A DNA stretch of 63,981 nucleotides, from NCBI GenBank assembly GCA_902781215.1, contig CACZIO010000007.1, positions 1 to 63,981 of the forward strand. Reading direction: 5' to 3'. The translations under genes were made by a program, and so were the position numbers. Below, one piece after another: positions 25,315 to 34,630 of this stretch (positions are counted from its first letter, which is position 1; each line of letters begins with the position of its first letter). This DNA is from an uncultured Lachnospiraceae bacterium. GTDB lineage: Bacteria > Bacillota > Clostridia > Lachnospirales > Lachnospiraceae. The notes beneath the pieces are model-generated. The model saw only the letters and a list, made by a program, of their open reading frames with translations, was not told the DNA's origin and did no database searches.

Positions 25315-28269
25315 ATGCAGACTCCTATCGATTTTGGAAAAGATTTTTTAAATAAATATTTTGATGAGAAAGATGTGGACGGCTGTCTGTCGATGCTGGC
25401 AGGGGACCTGGTCTGGATCACACCGGAGGATATGCATCATTTCCTGTCCGAGGGGGCGGTGCTGAAATTTCTGCAGAGGTCGATTGAAGAGGATAACGAA
25501 TCGAGGTATGTCGATCTGATCTCCATCAAGAGTTCTCCGAGCGCGGACAATATCATGACAGTGGCATACGAGGTCAATCTCGTATCGAGGGAAGATGAAA
25601 GGCCGCTGTATCTGCGCTGTTCCATGGCGATCTGCCGGCGCAGCCGGAAGCTGGAGATCACCTTCCTGCATTTTTCCAGAAAGACCGAGCGGGACAGCTC
25701 CGAGCAGCTGCGCGGATTTGTCTCCAACCTGCCCTGCGGCGTCATGATCCTGGCCTGCCTGGACGGGCAGCGGGAGGAAGCGGTCTTCTATAACGATTAC
25801 TTCGCCCGCAGGCTCAGATACGGGGAGAAGGAGTTCGACCGCGCCATGGCGCAGAATCCCTTCTTTATGACATCGGAGGAGGACCGGGAGGAGATCCGGG
25901 ACCAGATCGAACAGGCGAGGAAGACCGGCGGCAACATCTCCGCAAACCTGCGCTTTTTCCGCAGGGACGGCAACAGCTTCTACTACCGGATGATCGGGGC
26001 GCCGGCCTATCAGGCGGACGGCGGCACGGTCTATTACTGTGTCTTTCAGGAGACCACCGGGTTCCGGTTGACCAATGACAGGCTGCAGAGCAGGCTGGAT
26101 ACAGCCTCCGGCATCCTGCGCCAGATCCCGGAGGCCATCTGCGGGATCGAATATCCTCTGCAGGCGGGGGAGCCTGTGCAGGAAGCGGCCGGGGACGCAG
26201 CCGGAGATTCGGCACAGGACGGCGCCGGTCCGAACGCTGTCAGGGTCCGGCAGGGAAGGACTGCGGGAAAGGGCCCGAGGGTCTTTTTTATCAGCAGGAA
26301 TATTCCGGCCATGTTCGGTGTCTCCAACAGTGCCTACAGCAAAAATATCCTCCTGGATCCCTTCTACGGGCTGGAGATCACCAGCATTACCCGCGACCGG
26401 CTCCTGGAGAATCCGGTCTTCGGAAAGATGAAGGGCGCCTCGGCGGGGCCTCTCTCCTGCGGGATCTTCCGTCTCAGGGGCGGAAGCGGGGCAGGCAGCG
26501 CAGCGCTGAAGGGAAGCCGGACCGGGGACAGCGAGATGACTTCGGCCGAGGGGACGCCGGAAGGGCCGCGGCAGCTGCAGAGGGGGGAAGGCGCTTCTTC
26601 AGAGGCGCCGGAAGCCGTGTCTGTCAGGCACAGCGTGCCGGAGACGGGCGGGGAGATGCCCCGCGTGGAACTGGTGGTCCGCCGCGTCCGGGAAAAGAAC
26701 GGCACCGTCAGGATGTACCTCTTCTATTACGACCGGGAGGCCCAGCAGAAGGAGCTGGAGCAGAGGATCGACCGGGCCATGAAAATGGGCCGGGCCGGTC
26801 AGGACCAGCTGCGCGCCAATCTGCGGCGGGCTAAAGAAGGGGCCGCGCGGAGGCAGAGTGAACTGCAGGCCTCCATGAAGGCGGCGCAGGAGAAGCATGA
26901 GGTGGAGATCACCCGCGCCGAGAACCGGCTGCTGGAGGAGAAAAACAGGGCGGTGCTCCTGGCACGTCAGCTGGACGAGGCCAGAGCTGCCCGCAGGCAG
27001 ATGTCCGAAGAGCTCGCGGAGGTGAAAGCCGACGCTGACCGCAGGATCCTCACAGGCAAGGCCGATGCAGACCGTCTGGTCAGAGAGGCCGGGACGGCGC
27101 GTGACCTGCTGGAGGAGCAGCTGAGGGAAGCCCAGGAGCGCGGCCGCAGGCTGGAGAGCCGGCTGCGGAGTGAGAGGACCCGCCGCCTGCTGCTGGAGGA
27201 GCAGTTCCGGGAGGTCCGCGCCGCCGCGCTCAAACAGAATGCGGGGGCGGCGGAAGCCGATGCCGGGACCGCGGGGGACGGCTTTGCCTCTGTCTATGCG
27301 GACAATGGCGGGGGACAGGTGCCGGAGCCGGCGGGAAATCCGTCCGGACCGGACCGGAAGAACAGCAGTCCGCTTACACCGGTGGTCTCAGGACCCGGAT
27401 CCGCAGCGGATCCGTCGCATGACTGGATGGCCGGCTCGGGATCCCTGACGGTCTTCTCTTCGATCGATCCGGGATCTGCCGATGATGTTCCGGAAAGCCG
27501 GAGCAGCCTTCACACCGCAGATCCATCCCTCCTTCCGGGCGCAGCCGGGGAGACGGCGGATGAGGAGCGGGCCTTCCTGGCGGAGAAGCAGATCCGGGCC
27601 AGGGAGCAGGAGAAGGCCCAGCGGCGGCTCCGGAGGATCATGGACCGGGCAGCGAAATCGGGTGATGATCTGAGCGACATGCTGGACGATTTCCTGACGG
27701 CGGCATCCTCGGGCAGGGTCCTGCTGCAGGAGCAGGCGTTTTCGCCGGCCGCGTGCCTGGAGAACATTCTGCGCTATGAGGATTTTGCCTGTACGGAGAA
27801 AGAGATCACACTGCGGCTGTACAGAGACAGCAGGCTGCCGGAGTCCGCGCGCGGGTTCGGAGCCCTGCTGGTGCGGGCCCTCTGCGAGCTGCTGGAAAAT
27901 GCCATCGCCAGTACACGGCGGGGCGGACTGATCAGTGTGCACTGCCGCGCGGACCGTCCGTCCGGCGGACTGGTCAATGTACATTTCCGGATCGACGACA
28001 GCGGGGCCGGCATATCGCCGTCCCGGATCCAGTCGATTTTTGAGGTCAAGAGGGAGGCGGGAACAGACCGGCCGGTCCACTCCGGCCTCTTCGCGGCCAG
28101 GGAGGCCGCCAGGCTGATGGGAGGAAGTGTCCATGCCCGCAGCGGACCCGGCGGCAGCCGGTTTACACTGAGCATTGCTCTTCGTGTGCAGGATTCCGCG
28201 GTTGATCCCGCGGCAGGACAGCACTTTGACATGCAGGGAAGACCTGAAGGGGAGAGAATAAGCAGGTGA
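25315..28269 (+). CDS. Multidomain histidine-kinase-like signalling protein
   Basis: The 984-residue protein starts with an NTF2/SnoaL-like domain (about 1 to 125, FLNKYFDEKDVDGCLSMLAG). A PAS-like region follows (about 135 to 260), then low-complexity segments, a coiled coil at about 475 to 650 and a GHKL ATPase domain at about 815 to 965 (N box ELLENAIAS, G1 DDSGAGIS). I cannot find a phospho-acceptor His of the usual H box, and the G2 loop is degenerate (HSGLFAAREAARLMGG). It may be a pseudokinase, or part of a split relay. No ribosome site precedes the ATG. The stop codon overlaps the hydrolase start, so the two form an operon. Confidence 0.7.
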   Translation: MQTPIDFGKDFLNKYFDEKDVDGCLSMLAGDLVWITPEDMHHFLSEGAVLKFLQRSIEEDNESRYVDLISIKSSPSADNIMTVAYEVNLVSREDERPLYLRCSMAICRRSRKLEITFLHFSRKTERDSSEQLRGFVSNLPCGVMILACLDGQREEAVFYNDYFARRLRYGEKEFDRAMAQNPFFMTSEEDREEIRDQIEQARKTGGNISANLRFFRRDGNSFYYRMIGAPAYQADGGTVYYCVFQETTGFRLTNDRLQSRLDTASGILRQIPEAICGIEYPLQAGEPVQEAAGDAAGDSAQDGAGPNAVRVRQGRTAGKGPRVFFISRNIPAMFGVSNSAYSKNILLDPFYGLEITSITRDRLLENPVFGKMKGASAGPLSCGIFRLRGGSGAGSAALKGSRTGDSEMTSAEGTPEGPRQLQRGEGASSEAPEAVSVRHSVPETGGEMPRVELVVRRVREKNGTVRMYLFYYDREAQQKELEQRIDRAMKMGRAGQDQLRANLRRAKEGAARRQSELQASMKAAQEKHEVEITRAENRLLEEKNRAVLLARQLDEARAARRQMSEELAEVKADADRRILTGKADADRLVREAGTARDLLEEQLREAQERGRRLESRLRSERTRRLLLEEQFREVRAAALKQNAGAAEADAGTAGDGFASVYADNGGGQVPEPAGNPSGPDRKNSSPLTPVVSGPGSAADPSHDWMAGSGSLTVFSSIDPGSADDVPESRSSLHTADPSLLPGAAGETADEERAFLAEKQIRAREQEKAQRRLRRIMDRAAKSGDDLSDMLDDFLTAASSGRVLLQEQAFSPAACLENILRYEDFACTEKEITLRLYRDSRLPESARGFGALLVRALCELLENAIASTRRGGLISVHCRADRPSGGLVNVHFRIDDSGAGISPSRIQSIFEVKREAGTDRPVHSGLFAAREAARLMGGSVHARSGPGGSRFTLSIALRVQDSAVDPAAGQHFDMQGRPEGERISR

Positions 28270-29243
28270 AAAAGACAAAGAAGGAATGCGGGCTCCGCAG
28301 TGTGGCAGAATCGGTGCTGCTGGCAGGAACCTGTGCCGGGGCGGGCGCCCTGCTCGGAGCGGCGGAGCATTTTTACAAATTCGCCCTGACGCCCAAAAAA
28401 CATGATGTGAGAAAAGACAGAGACCCCATCGAAAAGGACTATGTCGAGGGGCGCAGGTGGATGAAAGGCCATCCCCGCAGAGAGGACATATATCTGCGCG
28501 CGGGGGACGGCCTGCAGCTGCACGCGAATTTCATCCCGTCGGAGTATGGTGACGGGGAGCACCGGTACGCGGTCTGCGTGCACGGCTATGCCGACGCGGC
28601 GGACAGCATGGGCATCTATGCCCGTGTCTACCGGGACCGGCTGGGCATGCATGTGCTCCTGCCGGACCTGCGCGGCCATGGCAAGAGCGACGGGGACTAT
28701 GTCGGGATGGGTTATCACGACAGCCTGGATATCCTGTCCTGGATCGACTGGATCCTTGAGCGGGACCGCGACGCGCAGATCATTCTGCACGGGATCTCGA
28801 TGGGGGCGGCCGCAGTCCTGCTGACGACCGGCCACCGGCTCCCCGCGCAGGTCGCGGCGGCCGTGGCGGATTCCTCCTACACCTCCGCCATGGACGTCAT
28901 GAGCTCCATGTACAGGGGACTCGGGGGGCCTGCCGCCACTGCCCCGGTCATGATGGAGGCGGTCCGCGGAATCGCGCTGGTCCGGGCGGGCTATGACATC
29001 GCCAAGGCCTCTCCGCTGCAGGCGGTCGCCAGGTCTCAGACCCCTACCCTCTTCATCCACGGGCAGGCGGATGACTTCGTGCCGGCCCGGATGATGCCGG
29101 CACTCTACAGGGCGGCTTCCTGCCCCAAAGCCTTCCAGTGGGTCCCGGAGGCGGGACATGTCCAGTCCGTGATCTATGATCCCGAGCTTTACTGGGCCCG
29201 GATCGAGCGCTTTTTGCATGCGCACGGTGTCGCCATCGTCTGA
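28266..29243 (+). CDS. Alpha/beta hydrolase (membrane-anchored, YqkD-like)
   Basis: The 325-residue protein starts with GTG overlapping the preceding stop codon by four bases. An N-terminal hydrophobic segment (SVLLAGTCAGAGALLGAAEH) may anchor it. The hydrolase fold shows the oxyanion HG (AVCVHGYADAADS), nucleophile elbow HGISMGAAAV, catalytic Asp region FIHGQADDFVPA and His in PEAGHVQS. It is a likely esterase or peptidase of unknown substrate. Tight coupling to the kinase-like protein suggests a shared function, but nothing in the sequence shows what it is. Confidence 0.85.
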   Translation: MKKTKKECGLRSVAESVLLAGTCAGAGALLGAAEHFYKFALTPKKHDVRKDRDPIEKDYVEGRRWMKGHPRREDIYLRAGDGLQLHANFIPSEYGDGEHRYAVCVHGYADAADSMGIYARVYRDRLGMHVLLPDLRGHGKSDGDYVGMGYHDSLDILSWIDWILERDRDAQIILHGISMGAAAVLLTTGHRLPAQVAAAVADSSYTSAMDVMSSMYRGLGGPAATAPVMMEAVRGIALVRAGYDIAKASPLQAVARSQTPTLFIHGQADDFVPARMMPALYRAASCPKAFQWVPEAGHVQSVIYDPELYWARIERFLHAHGVAIV

Positions 29244-29251
29244 CCAAAAAA

Positions 29252-29297
29252 ATCCCCTGTCCGGCAGCGGAAAGGCTGCGGGCAGGGGATCCTTCTT
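29252..29297. terminator. Bidirectional terminator
   Basis: ATCCCCTG and CAGGGGAT close a longer hairpin with GCAGC/GCTGC inside. An A7 run lies on the left and CTTCTTTTT on the right, between convergent genes. Confidence 0.8.
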
Positions 29298-29400
29298 TTT
29301 GCATAGAATTGCATAGAAACTGTCCTGTATAAAGGGCAGCGGAAAACGGCTGTCTGAAAGGGCTGCAGCGGATGCGGTGCTCCGCGGATACGGCGCTCCG

Positions 29401-30591
29401 TCACTGGCCCTTGCGGAGCATGACGTGGCGGCCGTTGACCTCCACGGACGGGATCATGCGGTTGAGGTAGACGGAGAAGCGCGTCACGCCGCTCTTGCGG
29501 ATCGTGGCGTCGAGCTTGTCGTTGATCTCCTCCAGCTCCTTGCGGAGGGTGCTGATGTACATATCGTCCGTGTGATGGCTCTCAAAGATCCGCAGGATCT
29601 GACTCTCGATATCGGAGTCGGGGGAGCTGCTCAGGGAGACCCAGACGGCACTGTCCCGGTTTTCCACGGAGAGAGAAGGGAAATCCTTGAGAAACTCCGA
29701 CAGCTTGCTGTAGTGATAGTTGCGGATGTCAAAGTCGGGGAAGATCTTGACGAGCCGGGACCCGATCTCTCCCAGGCCGGTCTCCTTGCCCTCCGCATTG
29801 TTGTCCTCGATCAGCTTGACGATCGTGGATTCGATCGTCTCCGGAGGAGTGAACAGAGGATCGTCGCCGTCGCTGTCCGGATCGCTGCCGTATCCGTAGC
29901 TGTTCTCCGAGACATAGGCGTCGCCGCTGTCCGTATAGCCGGCAGGGGTCGCATAGGCAGAGGCATCCCCGCCGGATTTGCGGCGGCGGCTTCCGTAGCT
30001 GCCTCCGCTCTGGGCACTGGCGGATCCGCTGCCTGCGCTGCCGTAGCCGGCATTTCCATACAGGGACGCGGGGGCGGGCAGCTGGGGCTGGGACGTCTTT
30101 TTGCGCGAAGCGCGGGCCCGCCTGTCTGCGGCGGGGGAGACGTCGTCGTCGCTGTCGCTCTCGTTGATGACCTCGAGGAAAATGAAGCGCTCGCAGGACA
30201 CGCGGAAGGATTCGGGGGTCTTTTTTTCGCCCATGCCAATGACGACCTTGCCGGCCTCCCGGAGCCGGGTGGCGAGCTTGTTGAAATCGCCGTCGCTCGA
30301 GACGATGCAGAAGCCCTGCACATCGCCCGTGTACAGGATGTCCATGGCATCGATGATCAGACCGATGTCCGAGGCGTTTTTGCCCGGCGTGTTGTTGGGC
30401 TGCATGACCGGCGTCAGCGAGTAGCCGGACGCCCGGTTCAGCCAGGCATGCAGGCGGTCCTGCGACCAGTCACCGTACATGCGGCGCACGGTGATCTTGC
30501 CGTATTTGGACAGTTCGCTCAGAATGCCGGGGATATATTTGGAGCTGACGTTGTCAGCGTCGATCAGCATGGCAATATTGATATCATCCAT
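29401..30591 (-). CDS. NYN-domain putative RNase with C-terminal OST-HTH/LOTUS-like domain
   Basis: The 396-residue protein begins with a NYN/PIN-like nuclease domain (MDDINIAMLIDADNVSSKYI, with acidic residues in KNASDIGLIIDAMD and CIVSSDGDFNKLATRL). A Ser/Gly/Tyr-rich linker follows at about 155 to 235, then an OST-HTH-type module near 240 to 325 (VKLIEDNNAEGKETGLGEIG then SRLVKIFP) and a further helical region. Such LabA/DUF88 proteins are thought to cleave or bind RNA. GAGG lies nine bases before the ATG. The promoter at 30697 to 30725 reads towards it. Confidence 0.8.
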   Translation of the reverse strand: MDDINIAMLIDADNVSSKYIPGILSELSKYGKITVRRMYGDWSQDRLHAWLNRASGYSLTPVMQPNNTPGKNASDIGLIIDAMDILYTGDVQGFCIVSSDGDFNKLATRLREAGKVVIGMGEKKTPESFRVSCERFIFLEVINESDSDDDVSPAADRRARASRKKTSQPQLPAPASLYGNAGYGSAGSGSASAQSGGSYGSRRRKSGGDASAYATPAGYTDSGDAYVSENSYGYGSDPDSDGDDPLFTPPETIESTIVKLIEDNNAEGKETGLGEIGSRLVKIFPDFDIRNYHYSKLSEFLKDFPSLSVENRDSAVWVSLSSSPDSDIESQILRIFESHHTDDMYISTLRKELEEINDKLDATIRKSGVTRFSVYLNRMIPSVEVNGRHVMLRKGQ

Positions 30592-30696
30592 CAGAGGGGA
30601 CCTCGCAGAAAAAGATTTGGCCCGGCAGCTATGTCAGTGTGTGCAGGCATGCAAGCATGCCGACACACACGGCCGCACCGCCGGAGCTTTTACGAT

Positions 30697-30725
30697 ATTG
30701 TAACAGCTTTGTGGGGAGTCAGCAA
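30697..30725 (-). promoter_or_regulatory. Promoter for the NYN-domain gene
   Basis: On the minus strand TTGCTG and TACAAT are spaced by 17 bases. It is divergent from the mrp promoter within a 326-base gap that holds no gene. Confidence 0.55.
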
Positions 30726-30741
30726 TGCCGGCAGGGACAGC

Positions 30742-30770
30742 TTGTAATTGGGGAGCAATGATTGTATCAT
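30742..30770 (+). promoter_or_regulatory. Promoter for the Mrp-type ATPase gene
   Basis: TTGTAA and TATCAT are spaced by 17 bases, about 150 bases before the start codon. Confidence 0.5.
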
Positions 30771-30917
30771 AATAAGGATGCTGTCCGGCATTGACCGGGC
30801 TCTGTCCCGCAGGAATTCCCGGACATCGATGGGACGGCATATGCAGCAGCGCAGATACATCCGCGGCGGCCCGTCCGGACCGCGGCTGAACAATAGAAAG
30901 GAGACAACAATAAACCT

Positions 30918-31736
30918 ATGAGCAACGAAAACACTCCCAAGGCCAATACCGGCCACATGGCGCCTCCGCAGCCCAATTTCAAGGTGGATCCGAATCCGGG
31001 TACGCACGTGAAGAAGATGATCGCTGTTGTCAGCGGCAAGGGCGGCGTCGGCAAGTCCTCCGTCACCGCAATGAGCGCCCTGTGGGCCAGCCGCCGCGGC
31101 TATTCCGTAGGCATTCTGGACGCGGATATCACCGGTCCCAGCATCCCGCGTATGTTCGGCCTGCACCCGACGGACCTGTCCGCCAATGAGACCACGATCT
31201 TCCCCGCCACTTCGATCACCGGAGTCAAGGCCATGTCCATGAATCTGCTGATGGAGAACGAGGAGCAGCCCGTCGTCTGGCGCAGCCCCGTCATCACCGG
31301 CGCCCTCAAGCAGTTCTGGACGGACGTCGCCTGGGGAGATATTGACTACATGTTCGTCGATATGCCGCCCGGAACCGGCGACATTCCGCTGACGGTTTTC
31401 CAGTCTCTGCCCGTGGACGGCATCCTGATCGTCACGACGCCGCAGGACCTGGTCAGCATGATCGTCGGCAAGGCCGTCGCCATGGCCAAGATGATGGATG
31501 TTCCGATCCTGGGTCTGATCGAGAACATGAGCTATATCAAATGTCCGCACTGCGGAGAGGAGATCCACCTCTTTGGAGACGGGCATGTCGAAGCGACCGC
31601 GGCAGCGGAGGGCATCCCGGTCGTGGCCCGCATCCCAATCGACGCCTCCATGGCGGCGGCCTGTGACACCGGCAAGATCGAATACTACAGGGGAGAATAC
31701 ATGGACGGCCTCGAGCAGGTCCTTCCCAAGATCTGA
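30918..31736 (+). CDS. Mrp/NBP35-family iron-sulfur carrier ATPase
   Basis: The 272-residue P-loop protein contains SGKGGVGKSSVTAMSAL (deviant Walker A), LDADITGPSIPRMFG and MFVDMPPGTGDIP. A CxxC pair lies near the C-terminal third (YIKCPHCGEE) and would hold a bridging Fe-S cluster in a dimer. Members receive and deliver Fe-S clusters in the cytoplasm. The N-terminus lacks the MIP18-like domain and the extra ferredoxin-like cysteines seen in some relatives. GAAAGGAGACAAC is upstream of the start. A strong terminator follows. Confidence 0.9.
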   Translation: MSNENTPKANTGHMAPPQPNFKVDPNPGTHVKKMIAVVSGKGGVGKSSVTAMSALWASRRGYSVGILDADITGPSIPRMFGLHPTDLSANETTIFPATSITGVKAMSMNLLMENEEQPVVWRSPVITGALKQFWTDVAWGDIDYMFVDMPPGTGDIPLTVFQSLPVDGILIVTTPQDLVSMIVGKAVAMAKMMDVPILGLIENMSYIKCPHCGEEIHLFGDGHVEATAAAEGIPVVARIPIDASMAAACDTGKIEYYRGEYMDGLEQVLPKI

Positions 31737-31830
31737 CCGGTCTGACCTGCAGACAGGGCTTGAGAAAAAAGAGTGAAAAGGAAGATTGAAAAATATGAAC
31801 CCGGCTTCGTCTGTGAGTCCGGGGCCAGGG

Positions 31831-31863
31831 CGGACAGGCCGGGGGCCTGTCCGTTTACTTTTT
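31831..31863 (+). terminator. Terminator after the Mrp-type gene
   Basis: CGGACAGGC and GCCTGTCCG (9 bp) enclose CGGGG and are followed by TTTACTTTTTT. Confidence 0.85.
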
Positions 31864-31906
31864 TGGCCGTTTCCCCGGATCCCGCAATGTTTTTTGAGTT
31901 ACCATT

Positions 31907-31935
31907 TTGACATATCTGCGGCACATTCATGTATT
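31907..31935 (+). promoter_or_regulatory. Candidate promoter for the alpha-galactosidase leader
   Basis: TTGACA is 17 bases from TGTATT, a good -35 with a weak -10. It lies between the mrp terminator and the structured leader. Confidence 0.4.
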
Positions 31936-31998
31936 GAAAAAGCCCCTCTTTTCCATGAGAATGTACTCATAACTGATCGGCTTTCGCGCTGAAACTAA

Positions 31999-32180
31999 CG
32001 TCTCAGCGCATAAGCGCTTCGACATGGAGGAACGAGATCAAAATCCTGTCGATACAGGATTTTGATCTCAAGAGGTTTGCGGGCAGGCCGCAAACCTCTG
32101 CATATCCCGTCGCCGGAATCCCCTCCGGGATTCCGCCTCGGGCGTCTCAGCGCGTAAGCGCTTCGACATGGAGGAAAGAG
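31999..32180 (+). promoter_or_regulatory. Multi-hairpin leader of the alpha-galactosidase gene
   Basis: Two copies of the motif CGTCTCAGCGC, then a 4-base loop, GCGCTTCGACATGGAGGA, flank three perfect hairpins. These are GAGATCAAAATCCTG with its complement (32034 to 32069, 15 bp), AGAGGTTTGCGG with its complement (32071 to 32099, 12 bp) and CGGAATCCC with its complement (32114 to 32135, 9 bp). The small hairpin is AGCGC-ATAA-GCGCT in the first copy and AGCGC-GTAA-GCGCT in the second. The third hairpin exposes CCTCC (32122 to 32126), complementary to the GGAGG at 32170 to 32174. This suggests control of translation or attenuation; the signal is unknown. Confidence 0.65.
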
Positions 32181-32186
32181 GAATAA

Positions 32187-34448
32187 ATGAACATTCAGTT
32201 TCTTGAAAAGGAAAGAATTTTTAAGATCGATACAGAGCATGTCAGCTATGTCATGGCTGTCATGGATGATGAGCAGTTCCTGGAGCATGTCTATTTCGGC
32301 AGGCGGGTCGGCGATTCCGACCTGCGCTACCTGCTGCGTCACAGGGAGAATCCCTATACAGTTTCCTCTAACGGCGGGGAGCGGGGCAAGGTGCTGGCCT
32401 GCATGCATCATGAGCTCCCCGGAGAGCTGACGGGCGACCACCGGGACGGCGCCGTGACGGTCCGGACACAGGGCGGCCACACAGTCCTGCAGCCCTACTA
32501 TGTATCCCACCGCATCTACAAGGGCAAGGACAGGCTGGAGGGGCTTCCGGCGACCTTCGGCCATGCCGATGATACCATGACCCTGGAGATCACCATGGAG
32601 GATCCGGTCCTTCATGTCCGCTTCCTGCTGTCCTATTCCATCTTCGGCGACACCGACGCGATCATGCGCAACATGAAGGTCATCAACGACGGCGGCAGTG
32701 CCGTGCGCCTGGAGAAGGCCCTGTCCCTGTCCCTCGATATGGACGTCTTTGACGGGGACCAGCATCCCTTCCGCCTCCTGACCCTGGACGGCATGTGGGT
32801 CCGCGAGCGCCACATGAACTTCCGCGACATCGGCTACGGCTTCCAGGGGATCTCCTCCAACCGCGGTGAGACCTCCCATCACGAGCAGCCCTTCCTGGGT
32901 CTGGTCTCCCCCAACGCCACCCAGCACGTGGGTGAGGTCTACGGCTTCCACCTCATCTACTCCGGCAACTTCCGCGGCCAGGTCGAGCGCGATGCCTACG
33001 ACTGCATCCGCGTGACCCTGGGGATCAACCCCGACCGCTTTGCCTTCACCCTTCAGCCCGGCGAGTCCTTCCAGACACCGGAGGGCGTCATGGTCTACTC
33101 CGATGCCGGTCTGGGCGGCATGACCCATACCTTCCACGACCTCTACCGCAATCACCTGATCCGCGGCGTCTGGAGGGACAAGAAGCGCCCCATCCTCATC
33201 AACAACTGGGAGGCGACCTACTTCGACTTTGACGAGCAGAAGATCCTCGACATCGCCCGCGAGGCCAAAAAATGGGGCATCGAGATGCTGGTCATGGACG
33301 ACGGCTGGTTTGGCAAGCGCGACGACGACCACTCCGGTCTGGGCGACTGGTTTGTCAATGAAAAGAAGATCAAGGGCGGCCTGAAAAAGCTGGTCGACGA
33401 GATCAATGCCCTGGGCATGAAATTCGGCCTCTGGTTCGAGCCGGAGATGATCTCCCCCGACTCTGACCTCTACCGCGCCCATCCCGACTGGGCCATCCGT
33501 GTTCCGGACCGCGAGCCCTGCCAGCTCCGCTGGCAGTATGTCCTCGATCTCTCCCGCAAGGAGGTCAGGGACAGGGTCTACGAGATGGTCTCCAACGTCC
33601 TGCGCAGCGCCAACATCGAATATGTCAAGTGGGATATGAACCGGACCCTGACCGATTTCGGCAGCACCTGCCTGGGCGCGGACAACCAGGATGAGCTCTG
33701 CCACCGCTATGTCCTGGGCCTCTACGAGATGCAGGACCGGCTGACAAAGGACTTCCCCAACCTCCTGCTGGAGAACTGCTCCGGCGGCGGCGCCCGCTTC
33801 GATCCCGGCATGCTCTACTACAGCCCCCAGATCTGGTGCTCCGATGATACGGATGCTGTCGAACGCCTCATGATCCAGGAGGGAACCTCCCTGATCTACC
33901 CGCTCTCGACCATGGGTGCCCACGTGTCCGTCGTCCCCAACCATGTGGTCGGCCGCAGCACCTCCTTCGAGACCCGCGGCAACGTCGCCCTGGCCGGCAC
34001 CTTCGGCTACGAGCTCGACATCACCAAGCTGGATGACAAGGACAAGGCCCACATTCCTCACCAGATCGCCCTCTACCACAAGTACAACGACCTGATCCGG
34101 CGCGGGGACTACTACCGCATCGCGTCCTATCGGGAAAACCACCTGTACGACTGCTATGAGGTCGTCTCCAAGGACAAGACCGAGGCCCTGATCACCTACG
34201 TCCAGGTCCTCAAGGTTCCCGAGGACCGCAGCCGCATCCTCCGCATCCCCGGACTTGACCCCGACAAGGAGTACGCGGTCATCGTCGACCGGACCGGCGC
34301 CATCGCACCCGAGGACGACGAAACCATGGTCCTGCCTGTCGGTCCCCGCACACAGATGCGCGGCGATGCCCTCATGTACGCAGGCCTCCCCATGCCCAAT
34401 TTCTGGGGAGACTTCCGGTCCGCCCTCATCTATCTCTCCGAGATCTGA
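32187..34448 (+). CDS. Alpha-galactosidase, glycoside hydrolase family 36
   Basis: The 753-residue enzyme hydrolyses alpha-1,6-galactosides such as melibiose and raffinose. It has the N-terminal beta-sandwich (to about 320), the TIM barrel (about 330 to 660) and the C-terminal beta domain of GH36. The nucleophile is D483 in YVKWDMNR and the acid/base is D553 in CSDDTDAVERL; the spacing of 70 residues matches characterised members. It lacks a signal peptide, so it acts on imported sugars. AGAGG precedes the ATG by five bases, after a long structured leader. No transporter or regulator gene for galactosides adjoins it. Confidence 0.95.
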   Translation: MNIQFLEKERIFKIDTEHVSYVMAVMDDEQFLEHVYFGRRVGDSDLRYLLRHRENPYTVSSNGGERGKVLACMHHELPGELTGDHRDGAVTVRTQGGHTVLQPYYVSHRIYKGKDRLEGLPATFGHADDTMTLEITMEDPVLHVRFLLSYSIFGDTDAIMRNMKVINDGGSAVRLEKALSLSLDMDVFDGDQHPFRLLTLDGMWVRERHMNFRDIGYGFQGISSNRGETSHHEQPFLGLVSPNATQHVGEVYGFHLIYSGNFRGQVERDAYDCIRVTLGINPDRFAFTLQPGESFQTPEGVMVYSDAGLGGMTHTFHDLYRNHLIRGVWRDKKRPILINNWEATYFDFDEQKILDIAREAKKWGIEMLVMDDGWFGKRDDDHSGLGDWFVNEKKIKGGLKKLVDEINALGMKFGLWFEPEMISPDSDLYRAHPDWAIRVPDREPCQLRWQYVLDLSRKEVRDRVYEMVSNVLRSANIEYVKWDMNRTLTDFGSTCLGADNQDELCHRYVLGLYEMQDRLTKDFPNLLLENCSGGGARFDPGMLYYSPQIWCSDDTDAVERLMIQEGTSLIYPLSTMGAHVSVVPNHVVGRSTSFETRGNVALAGTFGYELDITKLDDKDKAHIPHQIALYHKYNDLIRRGDYYRIASYRENHLYDCYEVVSKDKTEALITYVQVLKVPEDRSRILRIPGLDPDKEYAVIVDRTGAIAPEDDETMVLPVGPRTQMRGDALMYAGLPMPNFWGDFRSALIYLSEI

Positions 34449-34511
34449 CCGGGTTGAGACACTTGCGGGACAGGTGACGTTTCCCTGCTATATTTGTCAC
34501 TGAGATAAAAC

Positions 34512-34555
34512 ACAGCCGGTGTGGCCTTGATCGACCACACCGGCTGTTAGTTTAT
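34512..34555. terminator. Bidirectional terminator between alpha-galactosidase and coaX
   Basis: ACAGCCGGTGTGG and CCACACCGGCTGT (13 bp) form a perfect stem, with ATAAAA on the left and TAGTTTA on the right. It separates convergent genes. Confidence 0.7.
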
Positions 34556-34630
34556 GTCTATTATTTCGTCTTTTTCCGCCCGTCTCACTGCCGTTTTTTT
34601 TGCACCGGCAGATCAGGAGTTTCATGCCCT

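Noticed and set aside
31995-34142. 715-codon frame antisense to the alpha-galactosidase gene
   Set aside because: It mirrors a clear GH36 gene with catalytic residues in place; the antisense peptide has no recognisable domain.
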